Assembly (NCBI RefSeq): GCF_017916325.1
Contig: NC_090160.1
Location: 67,001 to 131,000, forward strand
DNA length: 64,000 nucleotides
Direction: 5' to 3'
Source of the DNA: Leishmania martiniquensis
Taxonomy: Eukaryota; Euglenozoa; Kinetoplastea; Trypanosomatida; Trypanosomatidae
The notes beneath the pieces are model-generated. The model searched no databases and was not told the origin of the DNA. It worked only from the letters and a program-made list of their open reading frames with translations. A program made the translations under genes and the position numbers. Shown one piece after another: positions 46,216-56,433 of the stretch (position 1 is its first letter; each line of letters starts with the position of its first letter).

Positions 46216-46590
46216 TTACTCATTGCCTTCATGTCGCCACCAGTTCAGCCGCTTTTCGAGTGGCCAGTCACGCAGCTGCTCATACTCGCGCTGTGACAGC
46301 TCGGCAAAGCGGTGGTGGGTGTAGTCTTTATCATCGACACACCGACCCCACAGGCCTACACGAGCGGAGGGGACCCGATCGAAGTTCACCGTAACAGACG
46401 TGATGCCACACCGTTTACACAGGCGGTAGCGCCGCTCGCGGTCCAGGTCCTTGCGCATATGCTTCTGGTTCTCCAGCCGGAAGGTGTCTTTCATGCGCTT
46501 GCTCAGCACCACGCCATTGTTACGGTTTAGAGCCCCAAACTTGGTGAAGGAGTACAGCGAGTTGGGCCCAAAGACATTCGCACGAGACAT
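46216..46590 (-). CDS. Basic Cys-containing hypothetical protein (124 aa)
   Basis: Starts MSRANVFGPNSLYSFTKFG at the ATG at 46590. It is rich in Arg, Lys and Tyr with many aromatic residues, and has CKRCG at 61-65 and a further Cys in GLWGRC about 25 residues later. It ends in RLNWWRHEGNE. Composition, size and the basic N-terminus would fit a mitochondrial ribosomal or RNA-associated protein of the kind common in kinetoplastids, but I do not recognise a named family. The codon use looks genuine and the frame is uninterrupted. No operon-like overlap with neighbours. Confidence 0.75.
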   Translation of the reverse strand: MSRANVFGPNSLYSFTKFGALNRNNGVVLSKRMKDTFRLENQKHMRKDLDRERRYRLCKRCGITSVTVNFDRVPSARVGLWGRCVDDKDYTHHRFAELSQREYEQLRDWPLEKRLNWWRHEGNE

Positions 46591-47841
46591 TGTAGACACC
46601 TACTGATGCCCTTCTTGGCTTCGCGTAGAACCGCACCGTGGCGGTGTTCTTCGACGAATACACGGTCAGACAACAACTCAGAGATAACGGTGTGTGCGAC
46701 ACCGCTGCGTGCGTGGTGAGGAGGAGGGAAAAGGTACGCGCCGTTGTGCCAGTCAAATTGGGTTGCCGGCGTGACAGCGCACACGTGGAAGTGGGCACAG
46801 GCACAGATGTCTGCCGCTGTGTGTATGTGTGTGTGTATGTGTGCTTTCCATTTTTACAGAAACGCGAAGGGAAAGAAAGGAATGGGTGCCGCCAGGTGAC
46901 CGTGCCGCGCGGCCACGATGAAGAGTTGAGGAGGGAGAAGCGAAGAGGAATAAGTGGAAGCTACGCAAAGAACGCAAAACTGTGTGCGGCCTGTTTCGAC
47001 TCTCTGTCGTCACCACCACCACTCTCCGTTGCCTCTGCATTTCAGAGGGGTGAATGCCGCGCATGCAGCGCCGCTGAACGCACACTCCACGCTGCTCGTT
47101 TTCTCGGCGTCGATGCCAAAGTTTTCCGTTACACAGTCAAACACTGACGAGGCTCAGAGACGAGAGACGAGAAGCGAAGGTAAAAAAAAGCCTCCGTGAG
47201 GAAGGGGAAGGGAGGGAAGGCTGCGACAGCCCCGTCGCGCCCGCACGCGCATCCACTTTTTCCCTGTCGAGGAAAGGAGAAGAGCAGTCGAGGCAGTGCC
47301 GACCACTCCGCACGCAGAGAGTGGGGAAACAAGGAATGGGGAAAGGGGGGAGAAGCGCAGACGTGCACGGCAGAGCGGCACCTCCTCCCCCGCCCCTCCC
47401 ATTCCTCCGCAGAGTTCCACGAAGGGACCGCTTCTTCACCACGGGCTCATGTCAAGCGGAGAGGCGAACACGAAGACGTTGCGCAGCTGTCCTGAGCGCC
47501 TCAGACAGATAAAAGACATAAGAACCGCCGCAGCTGTGGATAGATGCCTATTCTGCCGAGCAAAGTCCAGTATGGCGGGTGCCCTTTTCGCGTAACGCAG
47601 CTCATGCAGTTGCCATGCATCCGCATAAGCGTGGCAGAGGGCCACCCAAGTCGATGTCGCACGATGGGCAAGCAGGCGGCGGCAACGCTACCGACACGTA
47701 GAGAAGCATCAGGCTCGGCCATTGCAAAGAGGTCGCATGCATCCATTTTAGATCTGCGTGTTTATGTGTGTGTGGGGAGGGGGGGTATGGTGTTGGTGTT
47801 GCTTCTTATGCCTCCCAACTCCCCCTTCACTCCTGGAGGCA
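46591..47841. other. Intergenic region, no gene supported
   Basis: Between the Fcf2-like stop and the 124-aa start. An 81-codon minus-strand ORF at 47501-47746 looks protein-like, but by my count its third-position GC is near 50 per cent, so I leave it out. Confidence 0.65.
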
Positions 47842-48381
47842 TTAGAAGGAGTTACGCCGGAAGGTGCGCTTCGAGGTGCGCCTCTCCTGCGCCTTCGACG
47901 CCTCCGCCGCCGCCTTCTTGGCTGCCGCCGCCTTTGCCTTTCTATTCGCCGTGGTGTTGCGCTGAATGCGCTTGGCAACCACTTCCTCAAACTGCGGATT
48001 TTCCTCGATCCACTCATCTGCAAAGGATCGGTAGCGCCGGCGCTTGTTGCGCCCCGCATCGGCGAAGTACCCAAACTCGGCGAACCCGCTCTCCCCCAAA
48101 TCGGCCGTTCTCTTCTTGGGCGCCTGATGCTGATGTTCGGGGTCCACAAAGTTGCGGTACGCGAGCAGCTCCATCTCTTGTTCTTGGTCCGCGCTCAGCG
48201 GCTTCTTCTTCATGCCGTACCATTGAGACAGCGTGTCTTTCTGCTCGCGGCGCTTCTGCCGAATGGCGTCTTTCCGGTCTTGAATGCCCTGCACCCCGTT
48301 ACGCCCCCTGTAGAAGTCGCCAGAACTCGTCACTGCTTTGGACATCATGTCCGCCACGTTAATGCTGCTGCTGGAGGACAT
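47842..48381 (-). CDS. Fcf2-type pre-rRNA processing protein (179 aa)
   Basis: The segment QWYGMKKKPLSADQEQEMEL, then LAYRNFVDPEH..., then FAEFGYFADAG matches the Fcf2 domain pattern: W-x-MP-x-x-x-LT-x-x-x-x-x-DL-x-LL-x-xR-x-x-x-DP, then PKYFQ-x-G. Fcf2 (human DNTTIP2 C-terminus) is a nucleolar SSU-processome factor needed for early 18S pre-rRNA cleavages. Here the usual PKYFQVGTVI block is altered to FAEFGYFADAG. The C-terminus is a basic, Arg/Lys/Ala-rich helix, a plausible RNA-binding and nucleolar targeting tail. The ATG at 48381 begins MSSSSSINVADMM; the frame upstream to 48714 is low-complexity and contains no homology. The call is by motif pattern. Confidence 0.8.
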   Translation of the reverse strand: MSSSSSINVADMMSKAVTSSGDFYRGRNGVQGIQDRKDAIRQKRREQKDTLSQWYGMKKKPLSADQEQEMELLAYRNFVDPEHQHQAPKKRTADLGESGFAEFGYFADAGRNKRRRYRSFADEWIEENPQFEEVVAKRIQRNTTANRKAKAAAAKKAAAEASKAQERRTSKRTFRRNSF

Positions 48382-49370
48382 GAGCTGCAGAGACGCGGCC
48401 AGGCGAAGATAAAACACGACCACAAGAATCGCTCTTGCTGAGAACCGTTCGTGCACCTCTCTGCTATGATAGTAACAATGTGGGCTGAGGGAGTGCAGGT
48501 GCTGCTCGCCGCGGTAGGGGTGTGCGGTGAGGGAGGAGGGCGGAGCGAATGCGGGAAAGGCGACGCTGAGGGGGGTCGTAGAGGCATCATCGTTGGCGCC
48601 AGTGAGAGAGAGGCGAGCGAGAAGGGGGGCGTAGAGGGGGGCACGCAGTCGCTCCCGGCGACGAAGAACGTCTAGCCAAGCAAGGACCCGAACGAGAAGA
48701 AGCGTGGGGCACATCCATCAGCCCAATCGCTGACGGCAACACTGCTGCCAGCGGCACACCACTGCCGTCTGTGATAGCTTCATCTTTCTGCCTGATTAAC
48801 AAGAGCAGACGGACACAATGTAAGAAGCACCACTCAAGCGCACAGCTCCTATCCACATCGCGCGTGCGCATGCTCCCGTAGGGGGTTCACAGACCTGCCC
48901 ACACTCTGGCTTGAGGGACTGAATAACCTCGAGTTCACCTTCATCTTTCTGCACCTATGCGTCTCTGTGCGTGGGTGCCTGTTTGCATGCATGCAGCACC
49001 ACCGAGAAGCGCAACGAGTTGGTAGAGCCGCGAGCAAACAAAAAAATTGGGCAGCAGAAAAGCACAGCGAGCAGAACACGCACACGGATCAGACAGCGGC
49101 CCAGAGAGTCAACGAGAAGAAGGAAGAGTGACACTGGGGTAGAAGACAGTCACACGCGTGAGTGAGAGAGACGGTGAGGCAAAGTAAGAGCCCGGGAAGG
49201 ACGTGCGTGTGTGCGTGTGTGTGTGCGTGTGGGGGGAGGGGGAAGGGGGGGCGCGAAGCACGTTTTTTCTCCAGTGCGCGGCCGAGGCCCTCCACTGCCA
49301 TACACATCCGCACGCACTTCACCACCGCTCATCACTTCGCACGCCACCAAAACAAGCAACGGCGCTTTTC
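48382..49370. other. Intergenic region, no gene supported
   Basis: Spacer of about 1 kb. Pyrimidine-rich on the minus strand near 48540-48650, with a (GT)n run near 49203-49232. Nothing recognised. Confidence 0.7.
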
Positions 49371-51902
49371 TCACTGCCGGCTCCTCACCGAAATCGCCGT
49401 GTGGGCCTCCTGCAGCCTCTCCTCGAGCTCGAGCTTCGCCTGCAGCGTCTCTTGGAGAAGACACTGCAGCGAGCGTAGTCGCCCCTCGTCACCGCCACGG
49501 GACACCGCCGCAGGGGTTACCACGCCAGCCGCCAAGAGCTGTTTCATGGCCGAGGCATTTCGTTTGAGCTCGCCCCTCAGAGCGCTGCACTGTCGCTGCA
49601 AGTCCTCGATGATGGTCGTCAGCTTCCACTTCTCCTCCTGCATCGTGGTCAGCCGGTCCAGCAGTGCCTCGTTCTCCACCTGCACGGCCTCCCAGGTAGT
49701 CATGCGCTCGGGGTTGTAGCGCCGCTCGATATCCGTGACCTGCCGCGGAGGCTCCGTAGTGGAAATATGGGTCAACGCGAGCTGGTTGCTGTTGTCGAAG
49801 ACATCGGCGGACGTGTCGGCAGGTCCACCTTCACCGTCTGAGCGAGACCCCCAAGACATCGACGCATCTCGCAAGACGCCTGAGAGAGACGACCTCTGTG
49901 TCGCCGTTGTCGGTGGGGCAGGAGTGCTTCCCATCTGCGCGGCTGCGGATGGTGCCAGCCGGCTCTGTGCCGCTTCCAGCAGCTTCGCTTTCTGGTGCAG
50001 CACTTCCTGCGACACCGCCAGAGCCTGGCGCAGCTCCTTATTCAGGGCCAGCAACTGCTGCGTTTCAGCCTTGTGCTGCGCCTCCGCCAACGCGAGGCGT
50101 CGCTCGAAGGTGTGCTTGAGCTCGTCCAGCTGCCGCTGGCGGTCCACAAGCTGGGCTGTGTCAGCGGCGGCCCCGAAGACCGAGGTGGAGGGCGCCAAGG
50201 ACGACGGTAAAGCGGCACGAACGATCTCGTCAGCGGCGTCCTCGCAGTGCGACAACGACGACGACGATGCGGCCGCAGCGGTTGTTGGGGCTGGCCCCTC
50301 CATGTGGTTGGAGCGTACCCTTGACGACGTGGTCGCCGTAGCAGCGCACCCATGACCCCGTTGGGCGCAAACGTGTAGGCACTGTTGCCACACCACCTCT
50401 CGAACCTGGTAGGCAAGCATGCGCTTCAGCAGCTGCTTCGCCGCAGCTTCGTGCACTCGCAGCTGCCGTGAGAAAGTGAGCAGCTGCCGCTCCCACTCCG
50501 CCTTTTCGTGCTGATACTGATCGGTTCGATCGCGCAGGGCGCTGCGCAGGCGATTTGCATCACGCTCAAGCTGCCGGAGTCGCTCATCTTCCTCCTTGCG
50601 TGAGATCGCCAGCTCCCGCTCGAGCTCACTCTCGTTCACCTGCCGCCGGTACATCAGCGCTGACGCCTTCAGCTCCGTGTTCTCCTTCCGGAGAGCCAGT
50701 GCTACCTCCTCGGCCTTTGCACGCCGTGCCGTCTGCCTCTTTGCATCGCGTGCCAGCTTGTCAGCCATCGCGCGCAGGTCGTTGACTTGCTTTTCCAGCG
50801 CCTCCTTCTGGTATGCCTCGCTCGCTGAGAGCCGCGGTGCAGAGGGCGCAGGTTGCGGTGCCGGGTTCGCCGCGGCTTCCATCGAGCTGGTCAGCAGGCG
50901 CTGCAGCTGGCCCTCGAGATGCGTGATTTTCTCCTCCAAGAACGACTTCTCGCGTGTCATTTTGGACATCGTCTCCTGCAGCTGTGTCAGTGCATACACA
51001 GCGCTTTCGCATCGCAGGCGTGCCGCTCGCGCCTCGGTCTCTCGCTCTGCCATGCGCGTCTGCATCTCTGCGAGCTGATGCGCCAGAGAGGCTGGCGCAT
51101 CAGTCGCTTCTGGCAGCGACGGGGAGTCCTTGTTGGCTTCTGCGAGGGCCTCCTGACGAAGCTGGGCGAGATCTCTCAGGGCAGCCTCAAGCCGCTCCCT
51201 CTCCATGGACAAGGCGCCCTGGGTGGCCCTCAGCTCACTCTGTGTGTTAGTCAACAACTGCTGCGTCGTCTCCAATGCTACGACCCGAACACGCAGCTCC
51301 GCAAGTTCTTCTGGTGAGATCGCAGTTGCCGGCGCGCAGCCTGGCGTCACCGCCGACGGGTCGGCCGCCACAACGACTGCGCGCACGGCCGTGGCGGTCG
51401 TTGGAGCGGCGCCGACCGAGTTGACCACCTTGCCTGTCAGAGTTGCTCCACGCACGACTTCGCCGCAAGTGGCGCGGGCCGAGCTCACGACTGCAGTCGG
51501 CCGGGCTGGGGAAGAGGAAGGTGGTGGTGACGACGGTATCGGGACTGCAAGAGAGCCTTCCGTGCATGGGGAGCTCGATTTGGCGGCCCCATCTGCGGCG
51601 GCAGCCAATAGGGATTGTAAGCAGCCCTCGGCCGATGTTCCGTTGCGGCTCGCCACCAGTAGAGCTGACTCCATCTGCACGCGCTCGAGGCAGCGCGTCA
51701 GCTGCACGCATCGCTCGTGTTGTTGCTCCAGGCACTGAATCAGCTCCGGCACCGTTGGCGGAAGCTGCAACACAGCGCTCGCGTACGTCGCAGTCTCATC
51801 CTCCACGGCGAGTAGAGCTGCCGGCGATGCAGACGTGGGAACAACGGAAGAGCCGGTGGCAGCACCCTGCGCCGACGGACAGCTCGATGTTGCTGTTGGC
51901 AT
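49371..51902 (-). CDS. Coiled-coil protein, hypothetical (843 aa)
   Basis: Begins MPTATSSCPSAQG at the ATG at 51902, just after a pyrimidine-rich stretch; the upstream open frame to 52169 reads through dinucleotide repeats. After about 195 disordered residues with a short helix at 48-85, coiled coil dominates about 198-265, 280-520 and 720-843. One region (about 505-530, LKRMLAYQVREVVWQQCLHVC) is Cys-containing and less regular. The end is a long heptad stretch with LQCLLQETLQAKLELEERLQ. No enzymatic motif is visible. Like its neighbours it is probably a structural protein; kinetoplastid-specific scaffold is the most that can be said. Confidence 0.9.
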   Translation of the reverse strand: MPTATSSCPSAQGAATGSSVVPTSASPAALLAVEDETATYASAVLQLPPTVPELIQCLEQQHERCVQLTRCLERVQMESALLVASRNGTSAEGCLQSLLAAAADGAAKSSSPCTEGSLAVPIPSSPPPSSSPARPTAVVSSARATCGEVVRGATLTGKVVNSVGAAPTTATAVRAVVVAADPSAVTPGCAPATAISPEELAELRVRVVALETTQQLLTNTQSELRATQGALSMERERLEAALRDLAQLRQEALAEANKDSPSLPEATDAPASLAHQLAEMQTRMAERETEARAARLRCESAVYALTQLQETMSKMTREKSFLEEKITHLEGQLQRLLTSSMEAAANPAPQPAPSAPRLSASEAYQKEALEKQVNDLRAMADKLARDAKRQTARRAKAEEVALALRKENTELKASALMYRRQVNESELERELAISRKEEDERLRQLERDANRLRSALRDRTDQYQHEKAEWERQLLTFSRQLRVHEAAAKQLLKRMLAYQVREVVWQQCLHVCAQRGHGCAATATTSSRVRSNHMEGPAPTTAAAASSSSLSHCEDAADEIVRAALPSSLAPSTSVFGAAADTAQLVDRQRQLDELKHTFERRLALAEAQHKAETQQLLALNKELRQALAVSQEVLHQKAKLLEAAQSRLAPSAAAQMGSTPAPPTTATQRSSLSGVLRDASMSWGSRSDGEGGPADTSADVFDNSNQLALTHISTTEPPRQVTDIERRYNPERMTTWEAVQVENEALLDRLTTMQEEKWKLTTIIEDLQRQCSALRGELKRNASAMKQLLAAGVVTPAAVSRGGDEGRLRSLQCLLQETLQAKLELEERLQEAHTAISVRSRQ

Positions 51903-53219
51903 GGCCAAAGGCGCACCGCACGTTATAAAAGAGGGCCTCCAAGATGAAGCAGGGAAGAAGATGGCTTTACACACGCAACAAAAAAAGAACAGCAGTCCCG
52001 CATACGCCTGCGCCACAAACTCTCCTTGTGAGAGTCGACTGTGTGTGTGTGTGTGTTGCTGCTGCTGCTGTGCATACGGCTGCAAATGTGAAGAGGAGGA
52101 GATGAGGTACACGCAGGTGTAAAAAAAACGTTCGCAGACACGCAAAGCGTATTGGCGCCAGTGCTGCACACCTTATAGGCGGGGGGAAGACGCCGCGGCC
52201 ACACGGGCACACGTAAGCCGGCACAGCCCCAAAGAGAATCCAATCACGAACGAGACGCAAGTCGATAAGAGAGGTTCATAGGTGAAAATGGAGAAAGAGG
52301 ACGGCAACCATCTTGCAGAGCCGCGCCGGGGCGGGGCGTAAGAGAGCCGTTAAGTTGGCAGGGAGAAGTATGGAGCACCTCCTCACTGGCACGAATGCGA
52401 GATGGACCTCACCGTGAAGCAGCACGGAGGGCGAGTCGGCGCCCGTCCTCGGCGTTAAAGCAAAGAGAGAAAGAGAGAAAAGGTAAAGCGCACACTCGTT
52501 TACCTTTCCTGTATATCTTCTCGTTACAGACCTTCGCTTCCACCTCCTGGAACTTGGCGCGTGCTACTGCGTAGGTGTGCGGTAGCCAGCTGTGGCAGAG
52601 TCGTGGAGAAATGGGAGGGGGGGCACACCTCACGCTGCACTCGCCGCGCCATCTCCACGCAAAAATCTCACGTTCTTCGGCTCCTCCTCCCTCCCAAAAA
52701 AAAAAGGAAGGGCGCACCGTGTGGAAACAGTCGGGCGCGCGACAGAGAAACAGAGAAGCATCAATAGAAGACGTCGAACAACCGACGACGCAGAGAGAGG
52801 AGGCCGAAATCAAAGCGCACACGTGCACGACCGCAAAAAATATCGATGACAGGTGAACACGAAAGTGGCGCATGGCCCCACAAAAAAGAGGAAGAGAGAG
52901 GCGGGGAGGGGCGTCGCGCGGCGCACCTCTGTGAGCTTGGTGCGCAGGGGCACGTCCATTGAAGTCGGAAAGTGTGGATGGAGGGCAGGGAGTGGCCAGC
53001 GCAGGTGTACTGAAACACTGGCACGTACTTGCGTGACAGAGACAGAGGCGGGGACAGAGAAGATGAAGCCATTACGGCCCTCGCCCGCACACAGGCACAC
53101 CCCCAACCTCCTTCCTGCACGTTTCTGCGCATTCCATTGTGCGTGTGTGTGGAGGAATGAAAACTGAATGTGAAGGTGGGATCATTACCAATTCGTCAAG
53201 CCTCAGGTGCGCAATGCGC
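51903..53219. other. Intergenic region, no gene supported
   Basis: Between the CSN7-like stop and the 843-aa gene start. Contains (GT)n/(GCT)n-type runs near 52040-52072 and poly-A near 52696-52705. No gene recognised. Confidence 0.7.
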
Positions 53220-53825
53220 TTAGCTTGGCTGGATATCACGCAGGTGTGCCTCGGCGTAGTCAATCCACTGCACCACCCGCTCTTCAAGCCGCACCAAGTC
53301 CTCGGGCGTTACGTTTCGGCTCTCGTAGGAGTACACACGCATCTGTCGCTGTCGCTCGTCGAGCCGGGCCACACACAATCGCTGTTGCACCGCATGCAGC
53401 ACTGTGCGCTGCACTGATACTGTGCCGTGTATTCCAAGCGCCTGCTCGACGTCGCTGTAAGAGAGGCACATGCCCTCCGGGGTGAGCGAGCGCTGGCTAC
53501 ACAACGTCAGCAGCGAAAGCAGCTGTAGCTTTGTCATCAGGCACGGGTGCTGGGCGATGAGGGACTTGACACCATCAGATGCCGCATCAACGTCCGCCAC
53601 AGTGTTGAAGGCTAGCAGCCTAAGCAGGGCAAGCGTGTCTGACGTGTCCGCCGGTACGGCCGCCGCTTTTTCTCGACCCACGTACGCGTGGAACGCACTG
53701 AGGATGGCCCCGTAAAAGAAAACAGAGGTGTCCTCGAGGCTCGACTGCACCGCCGAAAGCGCATCTGCCACTGTCGCTGCCTGTTGCACCTCGGCAACAT
53801 ATGCGGCGCCGTCTAATGCGCCCAT
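53220..53825 (-). CDS. CSN7: COP9 signalosome subunit 7-like PCI protein (201 aa)
   Basis: A short PCI-domain protein whose C-terminal half matches CSN7. Landmarks are KLQLLSLLTLCSQRS at the start of the winged helix, LSYSDVEQALGI, then VLHAVQQRLCVARLDERQRQMRV (a GxxxGKLDQxxxxLxV-type strand), YESRNVTPEDLVRLEERVVQWI (RDIRPEDL-like), and a closing amphipathic helix. It has the helical N-terminal half expected of PCI proteins. The COP9 signalosome removes Nedd8 from cullin-RING ligases and CSN7 joins the ring of six PCI subunits. Length is below the roughly 260-275 residues of animal CSN7. The ATG at 53825 is 12 nt after an AG with strong upstream polypyrimidine. eIF3m is the main alternative within PCI proteins, but the RDxxPEDL block favours CSN7. 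Confidence 0.82.
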   Translation of the reverse strand: MGALDGAAYVAEVQQAATVADALSAVQSSLEDTSVFFYGAILSAFHAYVGREKAAAVPADTSDTLALLRLLAFNTVADVDAASDGVKSLIAQHPCLMTKLQLLSLLTLCSQRSLTPEGMCLSYSDVEQALGIHGTVSVQRTVLHAVQQRLCVARLDERQRQMRVYSYESRNVTPEDLVRLEERVVQWIDYAEAHLRDIQPS

Positions 53826-54764
53826 CTTCTCAAACGCTGACGAGAAGGGGGAGAGGAGAGAATGAGGCGATGAGATGGGAGCAAGAGCAACGATACAGCG
53901 CCTGTGTGGGAAGACCCATCCATTTGGACCCTCACGAAACGCACGTACTGGTCGACCCCTCCAGCCGCTGCACCAGGAAGGCGATACGATTAGCCCCATC
54001 ACGGCGCTCGGATTTCAGGTCAGTCTGCAACGTCACACGCACATACAGACAGACGGACGGACGGGCACATTTCCCACGCGCTGAGCGGCAAGAGTGAAGT
54101 GCGGCAGGAGGTGAGAGTTGAAAAAAAAAGGCGCGAACGACGGATGGAGGGACGAAGACAGAGAGAGAGGGCGGGCGGACCGCGCTCGCCTTCTCCGTCG
54201 TTTTTTTTATCGGGTCGTACTGGTACTTTCCTCGTGGAGATGTGATCAGGCATAGGTGCCGGTGTCTACGCACCCGCCCACCACCACCACCTCCTCAAAC
54301 GCACGTATGGGCCCAAGACCTGTGCGCGTACACGCAAACACAACGCAACACAGACGAGGTGAGCCGCAGAAGGGAGAGGGAGCCGCTTTCCTCTTGGCAC
54401 CAAACTCAACATATGGGAAGGAGGTCGCCGGGCTGTTTACTCGAGTTCTCCCTACCTCGCCCGGCAGCGCTGCGCCCTTCTCGACGGGTGCGTGCCGCGC
54501 CACATAAAAGATGAACGGGGAGGCGGAGAGGTGCAGACGCCTCTCCGCCGTCACGGCTCTCGCCGGGCCTCGTAGACAGAAACGGCAGCGCCAACGCAAT
54601 AAAAAAAAGGCAAAGGCGAGCACCAGAGAGAGAGACCTCTGCAAGGTGCGGAGGGCGCGACGCCGCTATGGGTGCCGCGTGAGTGTGTGGCGAAGGAGCC
54701 AACATCCGTGAAAGAAGTCAACAAGTGCTCCGCTGTAGGAGTGGGTGCGCGGGGTTGGCTAGCC
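53826..54764. other. Intergenic region with the acceptor above
   Basis: Spacer between the 100-aa gene and CSN7. A 132-codon minus-strand frame here has no matching domain. Poly-A/poly-T runs near 54120-54130 and 54200-54210. Confidence 0.7.
53837..53870 (-). promoter_or_regulatory. Probable spliced-leader acceptor for CSN7
   Basis: Minus strand CTCTCCTCTCCCCCTTCTCGTC is followed by AG at 53837-53838, leaving about 12 nt of 5' UTR before the ATG at 53825. Confidence 0.7.
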
Positions 54765-55067
54765 TTACCGCCCTTGAGAGGGTGTAGACCCTCCGCCGGC
54801 CGTCCCCACGTGCTCCCTCGCTGTTGAGGATGGCGTCTGGGGCTGCTGTGCTGCGTCACGGCTGAGGTATGTGCGGAGGGTCTTGTAGCTGGAGCTGATG
54901 TCGTTAGAGACCTCACGAACAGCGGCGCCAAGCCATAGCCCGAGCTTTTCGGCAGCGAAGTCGCGCTCCATACGAGCAGCCTTTTCTGCTGCGCGCTTCA
55001 CCAGAGGCGTATTTGACCCCTCCAAGACGAGGGTCTTGTAGAGAAAGTTCTTGAGGAGTCTCTGCAT
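54765..55067 (-). CDS. Small hypothetical protein (100 aa)
   Basis: From the ATG at 55067 it encodes MQRLLKNFLYKTLVLEGSN, then a helical region with VKRAAEKAARMERDFAAEKLG and AAVREVSNDISSSYKTLRTYL, ending in a polar Gln/Pro/Thr/Gly tail. Two amphipathic helices and a basic N-terminus would suit a small mitochondrial inner-membrane or assembly protein, but no family is recognised. The open frame runs upstream to 55370 through Ser/Pro-rich low-complexity sequence, which I treat as 5' UTR. A GTGCAGG acceptor is available near 55095. Confidence 0.6.
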   Translation of the reverse strand: MQRLLKNFLYKTLVLEGSNTPLVKRAAEKAARMERDFAAEKLGLWLGAAVREVSNDISSSYKTLRTYLSRDAAQQPQTPSSTAREHVGTAGGGSTPSQGR

Positions 55068-56433
55068 GGTGCAATGTGGGTCGCGCACCTTCCTGCACGC
55101 ACGGCGGTCCGGTGAAGCGGCCGCTCTCCCCTTCAAGGGAGGGAACTGCGAGGACTGCGAGGGTGCTGACTGCAAACAGAAATTCTCGGATGCGGGCTCC
55201 TCTGCGACTGCGGTGCTCAGCAGACTGCGCTGTGCGTTTTTTTGGCCTGAGGAAAAGGGCAGCGGCAAGCCGAAAGTGCCCATCCACGGCGATGCTGTGA
55301 CAAGAGGTGGGGGGAGGGGATGAAAGATGGGAGGAGGAAGAAGAGGAGAGGGGAGGGAGGGGGGCAGCATGCGCGTGAGAAGTCAAGGGGACGACATCAC
55401 TGGATGGGGAAGGTCCGACCAGCTGGAAAGAGGCTCAGCTAACGGAGCCCCTCGGTGCACGTCTTGGCAGAAATCCAACACGGCGTGCATGGCTGTTGAC
55501 AGTGTGGGTACAATATCTTCCCGACAGGGACAGAAAGAGTTGCGCGCCCCTTACGCCGTTTTCAGCGCAGCAAACGTGACAACCGTACGCCGTTGAGCAA
55601 ACACCCGCACAGCCACCTGTGGTGGCTCAACAATGGTTCAGTGACGACGACACGCGCACCGCAGAAGAAGCAGGCGCTTAAGACGAGTCAGAGGGGGCAA
55701 CGCTAGGAAAGGACAACATCGATGCACAGGCGTACGGCGACGCGCACTGAAGCACACAAACGCAAGCTCAAAGGCGAGCGGTATCGTGGAGTCCAGCTGC
55801 ATGTTGTTGGGCCTGAGGCAACACAAGGAGGTGTATTGCTCTTTGCTTGCGAAATCGCTATTAATGCTGATGGCGCAGCAGTTGCTTCGCCACCCTCTTC
55901 TAGATTTCCTTGTTTGGAATACTCCCTGAGGCCAGCACCGCACACTTTGTCGTCACACACTCGAGCGTGCGAACGCAGAGAGAACGAGAGGGACACCGCG
56001 ACAGATGCCAGGCTGCACCTCACCGAAACTCCCGCGACGCACCTTCGCCGGTGCGTCGCACAGGGGCACAGCTGAGGGTAAGGCCTGGAGGTGGGAGAGC
56101 TTGCACCGCATCCCAAAGGTTGGGAAGCGCCGATGTAACCAGCACACCCGCGCGCAGCAGCGACAGCGATGACACATCTGTGTACGACTTCGCCAAGGCC
56201 CAGTGTTTTAGACAGAAGGATTATGGAGTACACGTGTCCTTGCGCTGAAGGGGGCAGTCCCCGAAGTCGCCTCGCCCGACCCCTCATACGTCTCTCGCCA
56301 CTCTTATCAGCAGCCGCTGCCTCGCTGCCCGCCTTGCTTACGCTGCTGCATTCCACTCCGAGGAGGCTCGCCACCCTTCGCAGGCGTATATGACTAAAGC
56401 GCAAAGAGATCAGCGACAGCAGTGCCCGTCGCA
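55068..56433. other. Intergenic region, no gene supported
   Basis: A 1.4-kb spacer between DENR and the 100-aa gene. A 243-codon minus-strand frame at 55703-56434 begins with a non-ATG codon and is Arg/Ser/Cys-biased with no motif; I take it as UTR. Confidence 0.6.

Noticed and set aside
47501..47746. 81-codon minus-strand ORF
   Set aside because: Has an ATG, but rough third-position GC is about 50 per cent, unlike neighbours, and an overlapping frame looks as good.
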